Part shown: positions 21,361 to 30,383 of the stretch, in pieces
How the letters are laid out: the number at the start of each line of letters is the position of its first letter
Position numbering within the stretch: the first letter of the stretch is position 1
Source: Algibacter luteus
Lineage (GTDB): Bacteria; Bacteroidota; Bacteroidia; Flavobacteriales; Flavobacteriaceae
DNA length: 38,267 bases
NCBI RefSeq assembly: GCF_900141715.1
Contig: NZ_FQYK01000012.1
Location: forward strand, 1 to 38,267
Direction: 5' to 3'
The notes under the pieces: model-generated
What the model was told of the DNA's origin: nothing
Databases searched by the model: none
The model's input: the letters and a program-made list of their open reading frames with translations, nothing else
Translations under genes and position numbers: made by a program

Positions 21361-23988
21361 ATGAAACATCAAACTACAAAAAACCAGCTTTCATTTCAAA
21401 AAGTTTTAACTCAGTTCTGTGTCATGTTACTGATAGTATTCAGTTCCTATAGCGGGGTAGCACAAACAACACACAATATTAGCGACCCTGAGGATCTTAC
21501 GGTATTATCTGCTACCCTTGCCGCTGGAGATACTGTTATTTTAGCAAACGGAACTTACTCTTCCGATGCCAGAATTAAATTTTCGCCAACTACAGGTACC
21601 GCAGCCATGCCTATTACATTTAAAGCCGAAACTCCTGGTGGAGTAATATTTGATGGTGGTTTGCGCATGAGTATTGGTGGAGATCACGTTGTTGTTGCAG
21701 ATTTCCATTGGAAAAATGGTTATGGTGCAAGCAATTTTATTGAATTTAGAGATGGCTTTGATTATGCTAATTACAGTACCATCCAGAACTGTGTAATTGA
21801 AAGTTTGGCGATACATCCAGATGATGTTGCCGATGATATAGCGAATAATTCTATTACAAAACACAGATGGATTGTTTTATATGGCACATATAACACGGTA
21901 ATAAATTGTTCGTTCATGGATAAGCAAAGTGCTGGTGCGTTAGTTCTTGTAGAATTGGCTTATAATGCTGAAGCTGACCGTTGCGCGGTTGTTGGGCATA
22001 CTATTACTAACAATTATTTTTATAAATATGCTAAAATGAATGCTTCCCTATCCAATTCAGGAGATAGTGAAACCATTCGTGTTGGTACTAGCGAATATCA
22101 AAATGTTGATAGTAGTGTAACTGTAAGTAATAATTACTTTGTGGAAGCTGACGGCGAAAATGAAATCATCACAAATAAGAGTAAAAACAACGTTTATACG
22201 AATAATACGTTTAGAAGATGTCGAGGTTCTTTAGTGCTTCGTCATGGTTCAAACGCTACTGTTGATGGCAATTATTTTTTAGGTGAAGATGTAGACGGAA
22301 CAGGTGGTATTAGAATTACAGATAGTAATCATACCGTTACCAACAATTATATTCAAGACTGTATAACTGTGCTTGATCAAGCTAAATGGAACAACGGTAT
22401 CACATTTATAGGAGGTGGCGATAGTGCAAACGTTGTTTGTACTTCTACAAGCGTATCAAACGGTTATCAAAAATCTGAGAACATTAATGTTTCCAACAAC
22501 ACTATTGTAAACACTAATGCACCGTTATTTTATAACGAAGATAAAGGGTCAACCGATCCAACGGGAACAGTTTCAAATAACTTAATCTATTTTGCAGCTA
22601 GTGATCCGAATTCATCTAATGTTATTTCAGGTGATAGTGATAGTGCTAATGCTTTTGCTAATCTTGGCACCGCTTTAGCCTATTCTGGAAACGTTTTTAC
22701 GGGTACTAATTTAGGAGCAACAACTACAGGATTTTCTGAAGAAAACGGAATAACAGCTACCGCAGATGGTGAAATATTTACATTTACTGGCACTGGTTCT
22801 GCTGGCAAAGGTGCAGATATGGGTGCTTATGAACCAGCCACCGATGCTATGGTAGGTTATGGCATAGGAGCTTGTTTTTTAAATAATGTAGGAGGTCCAA
22901 TTTCAAATGGTGATTGCTCAGTAGTTATAAACGATTATTTAACGGTTAGTAGTTTATCAACACTACCTGCATCGGCATCTAGTAACGATATAACTGTTAA
23001 TTCGAATGTAAGTTGGACGGCAGCTTCAAATGACAGCTGGATAACTATTAATACAACCTCTGCAACAGGAAATGCAACTGTTTCGGTTTCAGTAACCGAA
23101 AATATAGATACAAGTACCAGAACAGGTTCTGTAACTTTTACACAAGATCCAGGAGGCGATGATATTGTAAGAACCTTGAATGTAACACAAGAAGGCGCTG
23201 AAATTACCTCACTTTATACCTTAATTAACACAGGAACTGCGACCGACCCAGTGACTATAGATTCTTTTTCGAAAGAAGAAGTAAACGGCACAACAAAATT
23301 TAATTATGCCGCAAACACTTTAGATAAAGATAATGGATCTGTTTGGGCAGCCGATGATGGCGCTGTTTTAGCTGGAGATTACAAAGGTGATGGTGAATAC
23401 ATTATTTACAGTTTAGGCGATTTATATAACTTAGATTTTATCCAGTTTACAACCACTAACAAATCAGATCCTTTTGGATATCAAATATGGGTTTCTACTA
23501 CTGGAACAGAAACAGCAGACTTCACTATGGTTTTACCCACAACTGGCGAGTTATTGCTTACCGCAACTGGCACAACCGATTTTAATCAATATGAAGTGGA
23601 TGCCGAAGCGCGCTACGTGAAGTTAATGGGCTACGGAAGATTTAACAGTGCAGGAGATACCAGAACCAGTCAATGGAATGCTATTGGTGAAATTGAGTTT
23701 TTTGGTGAATTAAGTTCTTTATCTGTTGAAGACAATGCTTTTCAAAAGCAGATTAACATATATCCTAATCCAGTATCAGATATCTTTACAATTAAGAGTG
23801 AACAAAGCAATTTAAAAGCCCTTAAAGTTTATAATCTTGATGGTAGATTAGTTTTAGAGCAATCTTATAAATCATCACAATCTGAAATTAGTATTGATGC
23901 GTCATCATTTTCAAATGGCTTATATTTAATAAATCTTTCAAGTGATAGCGATTCTCAACAAACAAAACTTATTGTTGTTTCACATTAA
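21361..23988 (+). CDS. Secreted polysaccharide lyase family 6 (alginate lyase-like), multidomain, T9SS
   Basis: The 875-residue precursor has a signal peptide (ends GVAQ, ~residue 35). A right-handed β-helix of PL6 (alginate lyase/chondroitinase B) spans to ~520. Family motifs: SGDSETIRVG (233-242), ENEIITNKS with the likely catalytic Lys273, and LVLRHG with Arg294, then GGIRI. A BACON-like Ig domain follows (~525-620, SNVSWTAASNDSWITI), then a discoidin/CBM32-like module (~620-790, ends NAIGEIEFFGE), then a T9SS sorting domain (YPNPVSD ... GLYLINL). β-Elimination of mannuronate/guluronate polymers is expected. The gene at 24001 starts 12 nt later. Confidence 0.92.
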   Translation: MKHQTTKNQLSFQKVLTQFCVMLLIVFSSYSGVAQTTHNISDPEDLTVLSATLAAGDTVILANGTYSSDARIKFSPTTGTAAMPITFKAETPGGVIFDGGLRMSIGGDHVVVADFHWKNGYGASNFIEFRDGFDYANYSTIQNCVIESLAIHPDDVADDIANNSITKHRWIVLYGTYNTVINCSFMDKQSAGALVLVELAYNAEADRCAVVGHTITNNYFYKYAKMNASLSNSGDSETIRVGTSEYQNVDSSVTVSNNYFVEADGENEIITNKSKNNVYTNNTFRRCRGSLVLRHGSNATVDGNYFLGEDVDGTGGIRITDSNHTVTNNYIQDCITVLDQAKWNNGITFIGGGDSANVVCTSTSVSNGYQKSENINVSNNTIVNTNAPLFYNEDKGSTDPTGTVSNNLIYFAASDPNSSNVISGDSDSANAFANLGTALAYSGNVFTGTNLGATTTGFSEENGITATADGEIFTFTGTGSAGKGADMGAYEPATDAMVGYGIGACFLNNVGGPISNGDCSVVINDYLTVSSLSTLPASASSNDITVNSNVSWTAASNDSWITINTTSATGNATVSVSVTENIDTSTRTGSVTFTQDPGGDDIVRTLNVTQEGAEITSLYTLINTGTATDPVTIDSFSKEEVNGTTKFNYAANTLDKDNGSVWAADDGAVLAGDYKGDGEYIIYSLGDLYNLDFIQFTTTNKSDPFGYQIWVSTTGTETADFTMVLPTTGELLLTATGTTDFNQYEVDAEARYVKLMGYGRFNSAGDTRTSQWNAIGEIEFFGELSSLSVEDNAFQKQINIYPNPVSDIFTIKSEQSNLKALKVYNLDGRLVLEQSYKSSQSEISIDASSFSNGLYLINLSSDSDSQQTKLIVVSH

Positions 23989-24000
23989 AAAATAAAAAAC

Positions 24001-24951
24001 ATGAGCTCAATATCTAGACGATCTTTTACAAAACAAACTGCTCTGGGCATTGGGTTCATTCCTTTGCTAGGTTTTTCTAATATTTTATTTGAAAATGAAT
24101 CTAATACAGATACATTATCTATTCATTTATTTTCAAAACATTTGCAGTTTCTTAACCTTGAACAAGCAGGTGAAAAAGCCGCTGAATTAGGGTTTCAAGG
24201 GTTAGATTTAACTGTAAGACCAAAAGGCCATGTTTTGCCAGAAACTGTAATTGAAGATTTACCAAAAGCCATAGCCGATATTAAAAAAGGTGGCTCGACT
24301 TGTTTAATGATGACAACCGCTGTTGAAGACGCAGCGAATCAAACAGATGTTAACGTCTTAAAAACTGCTGCTCAACTCGGTATAAAATACTATAGAGCTA
24401 ATTGGTTTAAATATTCTGAAGAACGCACCATGGAAGCCGATTTAGAATACTACCAACAAAAGATAAAAACGCTTAGTTTACTTAATAAACAACTTGGTAT
24501 TTCGGGTTGTTACCAAAACCATGCAGGACGCTCTGTGGGAGCTTCTATTTGGGAAATTAAAAAGATATTAGAGCAAGCTGAACCTGGTTATTTTGGTACT
24601 CAATATGATATCAGACATGCTATGGTAGAAGGTGGACTGTCTTGGGAAAATGGCTTAAAACTTATAAAATCATCAATAAATACTATTGTTCTTAAAGATT
24701 ACAAATGGGGACAAGTAAATGGTGTGTGGAAACCTATTAATGTGCCTATAGGCGAAGGTATGGTAGATTTTAAAAAATATTTTGCGCTATTAAAAGCATA
24801 TAAAATCAATGTTCCGGTAAGTCTGCATTTGGAATACGATTTAGGAGGTGCCGAAAAAGGTAAAAAAGAGATTACCATTGAAAAAAAAGAGGTTTATAAA
24901 GCCATGAAAAAAGATTTAGATGCTGTACAACGGTTATGGCAAGAAGCTTAA
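24001..24951 (+). CDS. Sugar phosphate isomerase/epimerase-like TIM-barrel protein, Tat-exported
   Basis: The 316-residue protein starts with a twin-arginine signal (SRRSFTK, Arg6-Arg7, then a hydrophobic stretch ending near residue 30). The rest is a xylose-isomerase-like TIM barrel: LEQAGEKAAELGFQGLDLTVRP, GCYQNHAGRSVGAS, GTQYDIRHAMVEGG, VLKDYKW and VSLHLEYD (metal-binding Glu/Asp/His set). Export to the periplasm is unusual for true sugar-phosphate isomerases but common for this Bacteroidota subgroup. Co-transcription with the PL6 gene suggests action on an unsaturated uronate; this is inferred. Confidence 0.8.
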   Translation: MSSISRRSFTKQTALGIGFIPLLGFSNILFENESNTDTLSIHLFSKHLQFLNLEQAGEKAAELGFQGLDLTVRPKGHVLPETVIEDLPKAIADIKKGGSTCLMMTTAVEDAANQTDVNVLKTAAQLGIKYYRANWFKYSEERTMEADLEYYQQKIKTLSLLNKQLGISGCYQNHAGRSVGASIWEIKKILEQAEPGYFGTQYDIRHAMVEGGLSWENGLKLIKSSINTIVLKDYKWGQVNGVWKPINVPIGEGMVDFKKYFALLKAYKINVPVSLHLEYDLGGAEKGKKEITIEKKEVYKAMKKDLDAVQRLWQEA

Positions 24952-24998
24952 ATATAGGACTAATTAAATAGCAATCTAAGTAGATTTACTGCTTCTAA

Positions 24999-25030
24999 AA
25001 AAAGGCTCAAGTGAAAACTTGAGCCTTTTT
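24999..25030. terminator. Bidirectional terminator
   Basis: AAAAAGGCTCAAG and CTTGAGCCTTTTT form a perfect 13-bp stem with loop TGAAAA. It separates the PL6 operon from the convergent VF530 gene, whose stop begins 3 nt further on. Confidence 0.92.
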
Positions 25031-25032
25031 AT

Positions 25033-25263
25033 TTAATTCGCTTTTCTGTTTTTCAGCATCTTCAAATACATTGTTTCAACCTTAGTTCTTGCCCAAGGCG
25101 TTCTACGTAAAAATTTCAAGCTTGATTTTACCGAAGGATTATCAGTAAAACATTTAATTTTTATGTTATAGCCCATATATTCCCAACCATAATGCGCCAC
25201 CAAATCGTTTATAATTTGTTCTAATTTAATTCCATGAAGTGGATTATTGGGTTGCGATTCCAT
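25033..25263 (-). CDS. VF530 family protein (DUF2132)
   Basis: This 76-residue protein matches the VF530 family closely: [26 protein letters not shown], then [32 protein letters not shown]530-type proteins are small, helical and suggested to bind DNA; their role is unknown. The gene lies 12 nt after the DEAD-box helicase on the same strand and ends in the terminator at 24999-25030, so the two form an operon. Confidence 0.92.
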   Translation of the reverse strand: MESQPNNPLHGIKLEQIINDLVAHYGWEYMGYNIKIKCFTDNPSVKSSLKFLRRTPWARTKVETMYLKMLKNRKAN

Positions 25264-25275
25264 TAACGATATTTA

Positions 25276-26562
25276 TTAATTCCGTCTGTCGTTTCTGCGA
25301 CTATCACTATTGCGTTTTGGGCGTCTGGAATTATTACTTTTTTGACTATTCGAATTATTCGATCTTGAATTTCTAGAACGATTACCTCCTCCACGTTGTT
25401 GCCTTTTTTCAGGCTGTGTCGAAGCATTAGGATCGGGTTCAAATCCTTCTATAATTTCAACTGGTACTTTCATTTCAATCAACTTTTCAATATCTCTTAA
25501 AAAAGTTGTTTCATCTGCGCTTACTAACGACAATGCTTCACCACTAGCTCCTGCTCTACCCGTTCTACCAATTCTGTGTACATAATCTTCAGAGATATTT
25601 GGCAATTCAAAATTTATAACGTGTGGTAACAACGGAATATCCAATCCACGGGCCGCAATATCTGTAGCAACTAAAACTCGAACTTTTCCAGTTTTAAATC
25701 CCGCCAAAGCTTTTGTTCTTGCTCCTTGACTTTTGTTACCATGAATAGCCGCTGCCGTAATTCCAGATTTTATCATTTTTTCACAGAGCCTATTAGCGCC
25801 ATGTTTTGTTCTGGTAAATACCAAAACCTGTTTCCAGTTACCTTCAGAAATTAACTTTATAATCAATCCTGTTTTTAAGCCTTTAGCAACACGATATACT
25901 TTTTGACTTATGGCTTCAACAGTCGTGTTTTCAGGTGTCGCTTCAACTTGCACGGGATGGTTTAAAATACCATGTGCTAATTTCTTTATATCCTTAGAAA
26001 ACGTTGCCGAAAACATTAAATTCTGACGTTTCTCAGGCATTGATTTTATAACGCGCTCGATATCTCTTAAAAAACCCATATCTAGCATACGGTCGGCTTC
26101 ATCTAAAACAAAAATTTCAACACGCTTTAAAGATAATAACCCTTGGCTCTGTAAATCTAATAAACGACCCGGAGTAGCCACCAAAATATCGATACCTTGC
26201 CGAATGGTTGCGGCTTGAGGTTTCTGATTAACACCACCAAAAATAACAGCGCTTCTTAAGTTTAAAAACTCGCTATATTCTTTAACATTGGCATATACCT
26301 GAGCTGCTAGTTCTCTGGTTGGTGTTAGTATTAAAGCACGAATGGGTCTGTATTTTTCTTTTGGGTTTTCAGAAAGAATGTGTAATAGTGGTAATGTAAA
26401 ACCCGCTGTTTTTCCTGTTCCTGTTTGTGCCGATGCTAATACGTCTTTACCTTCTAAAACTGGAGGTATTGCTTTTTGTTGAATAGGACTTGGGGTGGTG
26501 TATCCTTTTTTGCTAACTGCTTTTAGCAAGGCTTCGGATAAGCCTAAAGATTGAAATGACAT
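25276..26562 (-). CDS. DEAD-box ATP-dependent RNA helicase (RhlE-like)
   Basis: The 428-residue protein has all the superfamily 2 motifs. In order these are the Q motif ([26 protein letters not shown]), I (AQTGTGKT, 45-52), Ia (PTRELA), Ib (TPGRLL), II (DEAD near 157), III (SAT), V (ARGLD) and VI (HRIGRTGR). The C-terminal ~55 residues are a low-complexity Arg/Asn/Ser/Gly tail typical of RhlE-type helicases that contact RNA. The leader is long and contains a strong Shine-Dalgarno-led upstream frame that overlaps the start, which suggests post-transcriptional control such as in the cold. Confidence 0.95.
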   Translation of the reverse strand: MSFQSLGLSEALLKAVSKKGYTTPSPIQQKAIPPVLEGKDVLASAQTGTGKTAGFTLPLLHILSENPKEKYRPIRALILTPTRELAAQVYANVKEYSEFLNLRSAVIFGGVNQKPQAATIRQGIDILVATPGRLLDLQSQGLLSLKRVEIFVLDEADRMLDMGFLRDIERVIKSMPEKRQNLMFSATFSKDIKKLAHGILNHPVQVEATPENTTVEAISQKVYRVAKGLKTGLIIKLISEGNWKQVLVFTRTKHGANRLCEKMIKSGITAAAIHGNKSQGARTKALAGFKTGKVRVLVATDIAARGLDIPLLPHVINFELPNISEDYVHRIGRTGRAGASGEALSLVSADETTFLRDIEKLIEMKVPVEIIEGFEPDPNASTQPEKRQQRGGGNRSRNSRSNNSNSQKSNNSRRPKRNSDSRRNDRRN

Positions 26563-26618
26563 ATATTGTGTTTATGAAGATCCGTAACGGACGTTTGAGA
26601 TAACAAAACATAATGCAT
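26544..26618 (-). CDS. Upstream ORF in the helicase leader
   Basis: A 24-codon frame ([20 protein letters not shown]...) starts 4 nt after GGAGG (26623-26627) in AGAAGGAGGT, almost the full anti-SD complement. It overlaps the helicase ATG by 19 nt in another frame. A hairpin GTCCG/CGGAT lies inside it. SD-led starts are rare in this phylum. Real translation is not proven. Confidence 0.45.
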   Translation of the reverse strand: MHYVLLSQTSVTDLHKHNICHFNL

Positions 26619-26642
26619 TCTACCTCCTTCTAATTAAAGGCG

Positions 26643-26650
26643 CAAAGGTA
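26643..26650 (-). promoter_or_regulatory. Predicted -7 element for the helicase gene
   Basis: The minus strand reads TACCTTTG followed by CGCC, an exact TAnnTTTG match. It implies a 5' leader of about 75 nt. Confidence 0.6.
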
Positions 26651-26684
26651 CAGCTAATTATCTGGGTAATATTTATTATTTCGT

Positions 26685-27365
26685 TTAAAAAAACTCACTG
26701 TACTGCATCACTCGATAATCAAACGTGTTAAATTTTGGGTTTTTAGCTTTAAGTTGTTTGTAAAGGGGAATTCTACTTATTGATATGTTAGCAGCTCCAG
26801 AGCCTGAAGTTAGGGAAACGGTTTTGATTGTTCTTATAGAGGTTTCGTCTGTACTCAACCTGACAGGTAGATTAAATTGGTGTATTCGTGGTACTTCATC
26901 AGTAACCAATTCCAATTTTAGGTTGTATTTTTTTATATGCCTTCTGAAGAAATATTCTGGTCCGTTTTTACTGTTTCCACCAGTGAATAAAAGCGTATCA
27001 ATATTCGGATATTGTTTTAAAATCCCAATAATATCGCGAAGTTTTATGTTTTGCATTCCTAAATCGGATGCATCAATTTTTTCGCGCTCTGCACTGTCTA
27101 CAATATCACAAACGCCTATTTTGTGTTGTATTAAAAACTGTTTCCGTTGTTCTATAGCTTCTTGAGAATTGTCATATCTCAAATTTAAACCATGAATCTT
27201 ATCAATAAATAACCATAACGAATTATAATAACTTCCATAACAAAAATCGACATCCTTTTCTAAAAGATCACCTGTTGAAAACCGCGGTGGCGGTAAAGTG
27301 CCCACAATAAGTTTAGTCGTATCCTTCTTTATAAAAGGTTTGTATGGGTGTTTGTGTTTAAACAT
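26685..27365 (-). CDS. Uracil-DNA glycosylase superfamily-like protein
   Basis: This 226-residue soluble protein contains KLIVGTLPPPRFSTGDLLEKDVDFCYGSYYNSLWLFID near its start. The layout (VGxxPP then FYGS.N.LW) recalls DNA-deoxyinosine/uracil glycosylases of the UDG superfamily. VCDIVDSAER follows at ~83 and LLFTGGNSKNG at ~123. A closing His-box like SGSGAANISIS appears in the C-terminal third. The match is by pattern only, so substrate and activity are uncertain. It is a single gene. Confidence 0.6.
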   Translation of the reverse strand: MFKHKHPYKPFIKKDTTKLIVGTLPPPRFSTGDLLEKDVDFCYGSYYNSLWLFIDKIHGLNLRYDNSQEAIEQRKQFLIQHKIGVCDIVDSAEREKIDASDLGMQNIKLRDIIGILKQYPNIDTLLFTGGNSKNGPEYFFRRHIKKYNLKLELVTDEVPRIHQFNLPVRLSTDETSIRTIKTVSLTSGSGAANISISRIPLYKQLKAKNPKFNTFDYRVMQYSEFF

Positions 27366-27501
27366 TTCTGTTGTTTCCGTGAAAGCGAAAATATTATTGT
27401 TTTTAGTCTTTAATCATGCTTCTTAAACCTATAAGAATGACAACGGTATTAATTTGTTTAAAAGTAAAAAAATCACTATTTTAAGAATATAAAATAAAGA
27501 T

Positions 27502-27636
27502 ATGGGAAAAGGCGATAAAAAAACAAAACGAGGCAAAATTAATCGAGGTACTTTTGGAGCAAGAAGACCAAGAATTAAAAAAAAGCCAAGTATTGAACAA
27601 AAAATAAACGTGAGCGATAAGGCAAAAGCCAAATAA
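27502..27636 (+). CDS. 30S ribosomal protein THX (bTHX)
   Basis: This 44-residue, very basic protein begins MGKGDKKTKRGKINRGTFGARRPR, then KKKPSIEQ, the signature of the small subunit protein THX found in Thermus and Bacteroidota, where it sits in a cavity of the 30S head. The ORF is below usual length cut-offs. Its stop TAA (27634-27636) directly abuts the stop of the convergent yaaA, leaving no intergenic base. Confidence 0.93.
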   Translation: MGKGDKKTKRGKINRGTFGARRPRIKKKPSIEQKINVSDKAKAK

Positions 27637-28395
27637 TTATCTGATAAATACAAGTTCGGAATCTGAACTCTTAGCTTCGCTAAAACTATAACCATCGTAA
27701 TTAAATCCTTTTAAATCATCGATGGTTTTTGCATTGGTATCAACCACATAACGCGCCATCAAACCACGCGCAGCTTTCGCGAAAAACGAAATCATTTTAT
27801 ACTCGCCGTCTTTAAAATCTTTAAAATTAGCAGTAATCACTGGTACTTTTAAAGCTTTCTTATCTATGGCCTTAAAATACTCGTTACTTGCAAGGTTTAA
27901 AAATAACTCATCATCTTCAAGCGCTTCGTTTAAAGCCTTTGTGATGTCTTTTTTCCAGAATTCATAAAGATTCTTTTTTACACCAATTTTTATTTTCGTT
28001 CCCATTTCTAAGCGGTAAGGCTGAATTAAATCGGTTGGTTTCAATAAACCGTATAATCCTGAAAGTATAAAAACGGTGTTTTGTAGTGTCTCTAATTTTT
28101 CTTCAGGAATCGTATAAGCTTCCAAACCTCTATATACATCGCCATTAAAAGCATACACTGCGGGTCGCGCATTTTCAGTTGAAAACGGTAACGACCAAGT
28201 TTGATTACGTTCGTAATTTAATTGTCCTAAATCATTAGAAATGCTCATAAGTTTGGATAAACTTCTGGCAGATTTCTTTTTAAGCAATTTATTTAATCGT
28301 TCCGATTGTTTTAAAAACTGCGGTTGCGTGTATATCTTGGTTGGTAATTTGGTTTCAAAATCTAATGACTTTGCTGGTGATAATACTAATTTCAT
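27637..28395 (-). CDS. yaaA: Peroxide stress protein YaaA (DUF328/UPF0246)
   Basis: This 252-residue cytoplasmic protein begins MKLVLSPAKSLDFE, the YaaA start. RPAVYAFNGDVYRGLEA, FILSGLYGLLKPTDLIQPYRLEMG, LNLASNEYFKAID and VITANFKDFKDGEYKMISFFAKAARGLMARYV are all family motifs. In E. coli YaaA is induced by peroxide through OxyR and limits free iron damage. The fold resembles a DNA-binding helix-hairpin-helix protein. A -7 element lies at 28441-28448. Confidence 0.93.
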   Translation of the reverse strand: MKLVLSPAKSLDFETKLPTKIYTQPQFLKQSERLNKLLKKKSARSLSKLMSISNDLGQLNYERNQTWSLPFSTENARPAVYAFNGDVYRGLEAYTIPEEKLETLQNTVFILSGLYGLLKPTDLIQPYRLEMGTKIKIGVKKNLYEFWKKDITKALNEALEDDELFLNLASNEYFKAIDKKALKVPVITANFKDFKDGEYKMISFFAKAARGLMARYVVDTNAKTIDDLKGFNYDGYSFSEAKSSDSELVFIR

Positions 28396-28787
28396 AAGCC
28401 TATTTTAATTCCCTGACGAGGAAATTGTTTGAATTTATTTCAAAGTTACAATTACTAATTTACTTTTTAAATTGAAGCTTAAAATTATTTGTGATGTGGT
28501 TATAAATGGAATTGATAGTTTTTGATATTGTGAGAGTAAATCAACTAACTTTAATTTATACCAGACATAATGCTTCCTTATCTGTGATATCATACAAAAA
28601 ATTTTATTTCAAATTTTTCAAGTGTAATACTTCTGCGTTAGGGATTGAAGCACGTGTTGGAGCTCTTTTTGTGTTGTTGCACCTATGCAACACAAAAAAG
28701 CGACTGCGTAAAGCCCGACCCTTGTGGTAACGCCAAAATAATTAATACTAAAAACTGAATTTTTCGAACTTACTACCTACCAGACAT
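28396..28787. other. Intergenic region with yaaA promoter and repeat copy D
   Basis: This 392-nt gap holds TAACTTTG on the minus strand at 28441-28448, a likely -7 element for yaaA, and the dispersed repeat at 28635-28734. A 74-codon frame at 28506 runs through the repeat and looks spurious. Nothing else was seen. Confidence 0.6.
28635..28734 (+). repeat. Dispersed GCGTTA/TAACGCC repeat, copy D
   Basis: It starts GCGTTAGGGATTGAAGC and ends AAAGCCCGACCCTTGTGG then TAACGCC. The central hairpin TTTTTGTGTTG/CAACACAAAAA (28666-28676 with 28688-28698) has 11 bp and a sequence different from copy C. Confidence 0.85.
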
Positions 28788-29822
28788 TTAAATATCCTGA
28801 TGCTTAGAGTACGTGCGCCACTTCTCAATACATTGCTGCATATCTTCTGGTATTGGTGTTTCAAAACGCATAAATTTACCAGTTGTTGGATGCTCAAACC
28901 CTAAGGTTTTAGCGTGTAAAGCTTGCCTTGGCAATACCTTAAAGCAATTATCTACAAATTGTTTGTATTTGGTAAAGGTGGTACCTTTTAATATTTTTTC
29001 ACCGCCATATCGCTCGTCGTTAAACAAGGTATGCCCAATGTGTTTCATGTGTACACGAATTTGGTGCGTACGCCCAGTTTCTAGTTTGCAGGACACTAAG
29101 GTTACGTAGCCTAAGCGCTCTAAAACTTTATAATGCGTAACGGCAGGTTTGCCTTTATCTTCTTCATCGTCAAGAAAAACCGTATTCTGTAATCTGTTTT
29201 TTGGGTGACGGCCAATATTGCCTTCAACAGTACCTTCGTCTTCTTCAATATTTCCCCAAACAATGGCAACATATTCGCGTTCGCTGGTTTTATTTGCAAA
29301 CTGTAACGACAAATGCGTCATGGCTTGTTCGGTTTTAGCAACTACTAAAAGTCCGCTTGTATCCTTATCAATTCTATGCACCAATCCGGGGCGTTCGCTA
29401 GAGTTATTTGGTAAATTATCAAACCTATGAATTAAGGCGTTTATAAGGGTTCCCGAATAGTTTCCATGTCCCGGATGTACAACCATTCCGGCCGGTTTGT
29501 TAACTACTAACAGATCGTCATCTTCGTAAACCACATCTATTTCAATGTCTTCACCAACCAGTAAGTTTTCGTGAGGCGGATGTGTAAATAGCACCCGAAT
29601 TTGGTCGTTAGGTTTTACTTTGTAATTCGATTTTACAGGAACATCATTAACAAAAATACTTCCGTTTTTCGCTGCTGCCTGAATCTTGTTTCGCGTAGCA
29701 TTTTCAACAAAATTCATTAAATATTTATCAATACGTAACGGCGTTTGCCCTTTATCAACTGTAAAGGCGTGGTGTTCGTAAAGGTTTTCTTCGTCTGGTA
29801 ATTGCGGTGTATAGTCGTCCAT
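28788..29822 (-). CDS. RluA family pseudouridine synthase (RluD-like)
   Basis: The 344-residue protein has an N-terminal S4 RNA-binding domain (LRIDKYLMNFVENATRNKIQAAAKNGSIFVND, about residues 27-60). The catalytic domain follows: VVNKPAGMVVHPGHG, then the active-site motif PGLVHRIDKDTSGLLVVAKT with the catalytic Asp, and TGRTHQIRVHMKHIGH. The length and S4 domain fit RluC/RluD-type enzymes acting on 23S rRNA. It lies 3 nt after the PASTA gene, a pairing common in Bacteroidota. Confidence 0.94.
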   Translation of the reverse strand: MDDYTPQLPDEENLYEHHAFTVDKGQTPLRIDKYLMNFVENATRNKIQAAAKNGSIFVNDVPVKSNYKVKPNDQIRVLFTHPPHENLLVGEDIEIDVVYEDDDLLVVNKPAGMVVHPGHGNYSGTLINALIHRFDNLPNNSSERPGLVHRIDKDTSGLLVVAKTEQAMTHLSLQFANKTSEREYVAIVWGNIEEDEGTVEGNIGRHPKNRLQNTVFLDDEEDKGKPAVTHYKVLERLGYVTLVSCKLETGRTHQIRVHMKHIGHTLFNDERYGGEKILKGTTFTKYKQFVDNCFKVLPRQALHAKTLGFEHPTTGKFMRFETPIPEDMQQCIEKWRTYSKHQDI

Positions 29823-29825
29823 TAG

Positions 29826-30383
29826 TTAAGGTCTCTTACCATTACCGAGCACTAAATCAATCTCAGAAGTTCTGGCTAGCTTATCGCCCGGATTAAGTGT
29901 TTTCCCTTTATGCGAAAGCTTTAAAACCATATCTTTTCCAATATTATCAGCATATGTGATGCGTCCAACTTTAAAACCTAAAGCCTCCAAAGTTGGTTTT
30001 ACTTGTCGGTATGTTCTGTCTATTAAGCCATCAGGAATATTCATTTTTCGATAACCCGACGGATTTAGCGTAATATATATTTTTCTATTTTCTTTAACCT
30101 GAGTACCTGCTAAAGGTTCTTGCTCTATCACCGAGAATTTAGGATAATCGGGATTATAATTAGCAGAATCTTGAATTTTCATAACCAAATTATTATCCTC
30201 TAACTCTATTTGAGCTACATTAATAGACTTCCCTTTAAGCTCCGGAACGGTCTCAAAATCTCCATGATTTGTTGAAAAATTCAAATATTTTAACATTAAA
30301 AAACAAAATACAACAACGGCTACTACTGCCAATACTAATTGCTTTAAAAATGTTTTACTGGTCAAGAATTTAATTACACTCAT
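29826..30383 (-). CDS. PASTA domain-containing membrane-anchored protein
   Basis: This 185-residue protein has one membrane helix (residues ~14-32) and then two to three PASTA repeats. The first covers TVPELKGKSINVAQIELEDNNLVM ... VIEQEPLAGTQVKENRKIYITLN; the second covers MNIPDGLIDRTYRQVKPTLEALGFKVG ... GKTLNPGDKLARTSEIDLVLG. PASTA domains bind peptidoglycan or unlinked muropeptides. There is no kinase or transpeptidase domain here. It is co-transcribed with the pseudouridine synthase and divergent from ddl. A TATATTTG -7 element lies on the minus strand at 30404-30411. Confidence 0.92.
   Translation of the reverse strand: MSVIKFLTSKTFLKQLVLAVVAVVVFCFLMLKYLNFSTNHGDFETVPELKGKSINVAQIELEDNNLVMKIQDSANYNPDYPKFSVIEQEPLAGTQVKENRKIYITLNPSGYRKMNIPDGLIDRTYRQVKPTLEALGFKVGRITYADNIGKDMVLKLSHKGKTLNPGDKLARTSEIDLVLGNGKRP

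Noticed and set aside
26785-27165. 126-codon plus-strand frame opposite the UDG-like gene
   Set aside because: It is antisense to the longer minus-strand gene and has no motif.
27429-27695. 88-codon minus-strand frame over the THX gene
   Set aside because: It is the shadow of the basic, clearly recognisable ribosomal protein THX on the other strand.
28506-28730. 74-codon plus-strand frame after yaaA
   Set aside because: Its second half is repeat copy D read through, there is no domain or compositional sign of coding, and the TAACGCC end of the repeat supplies the stop.
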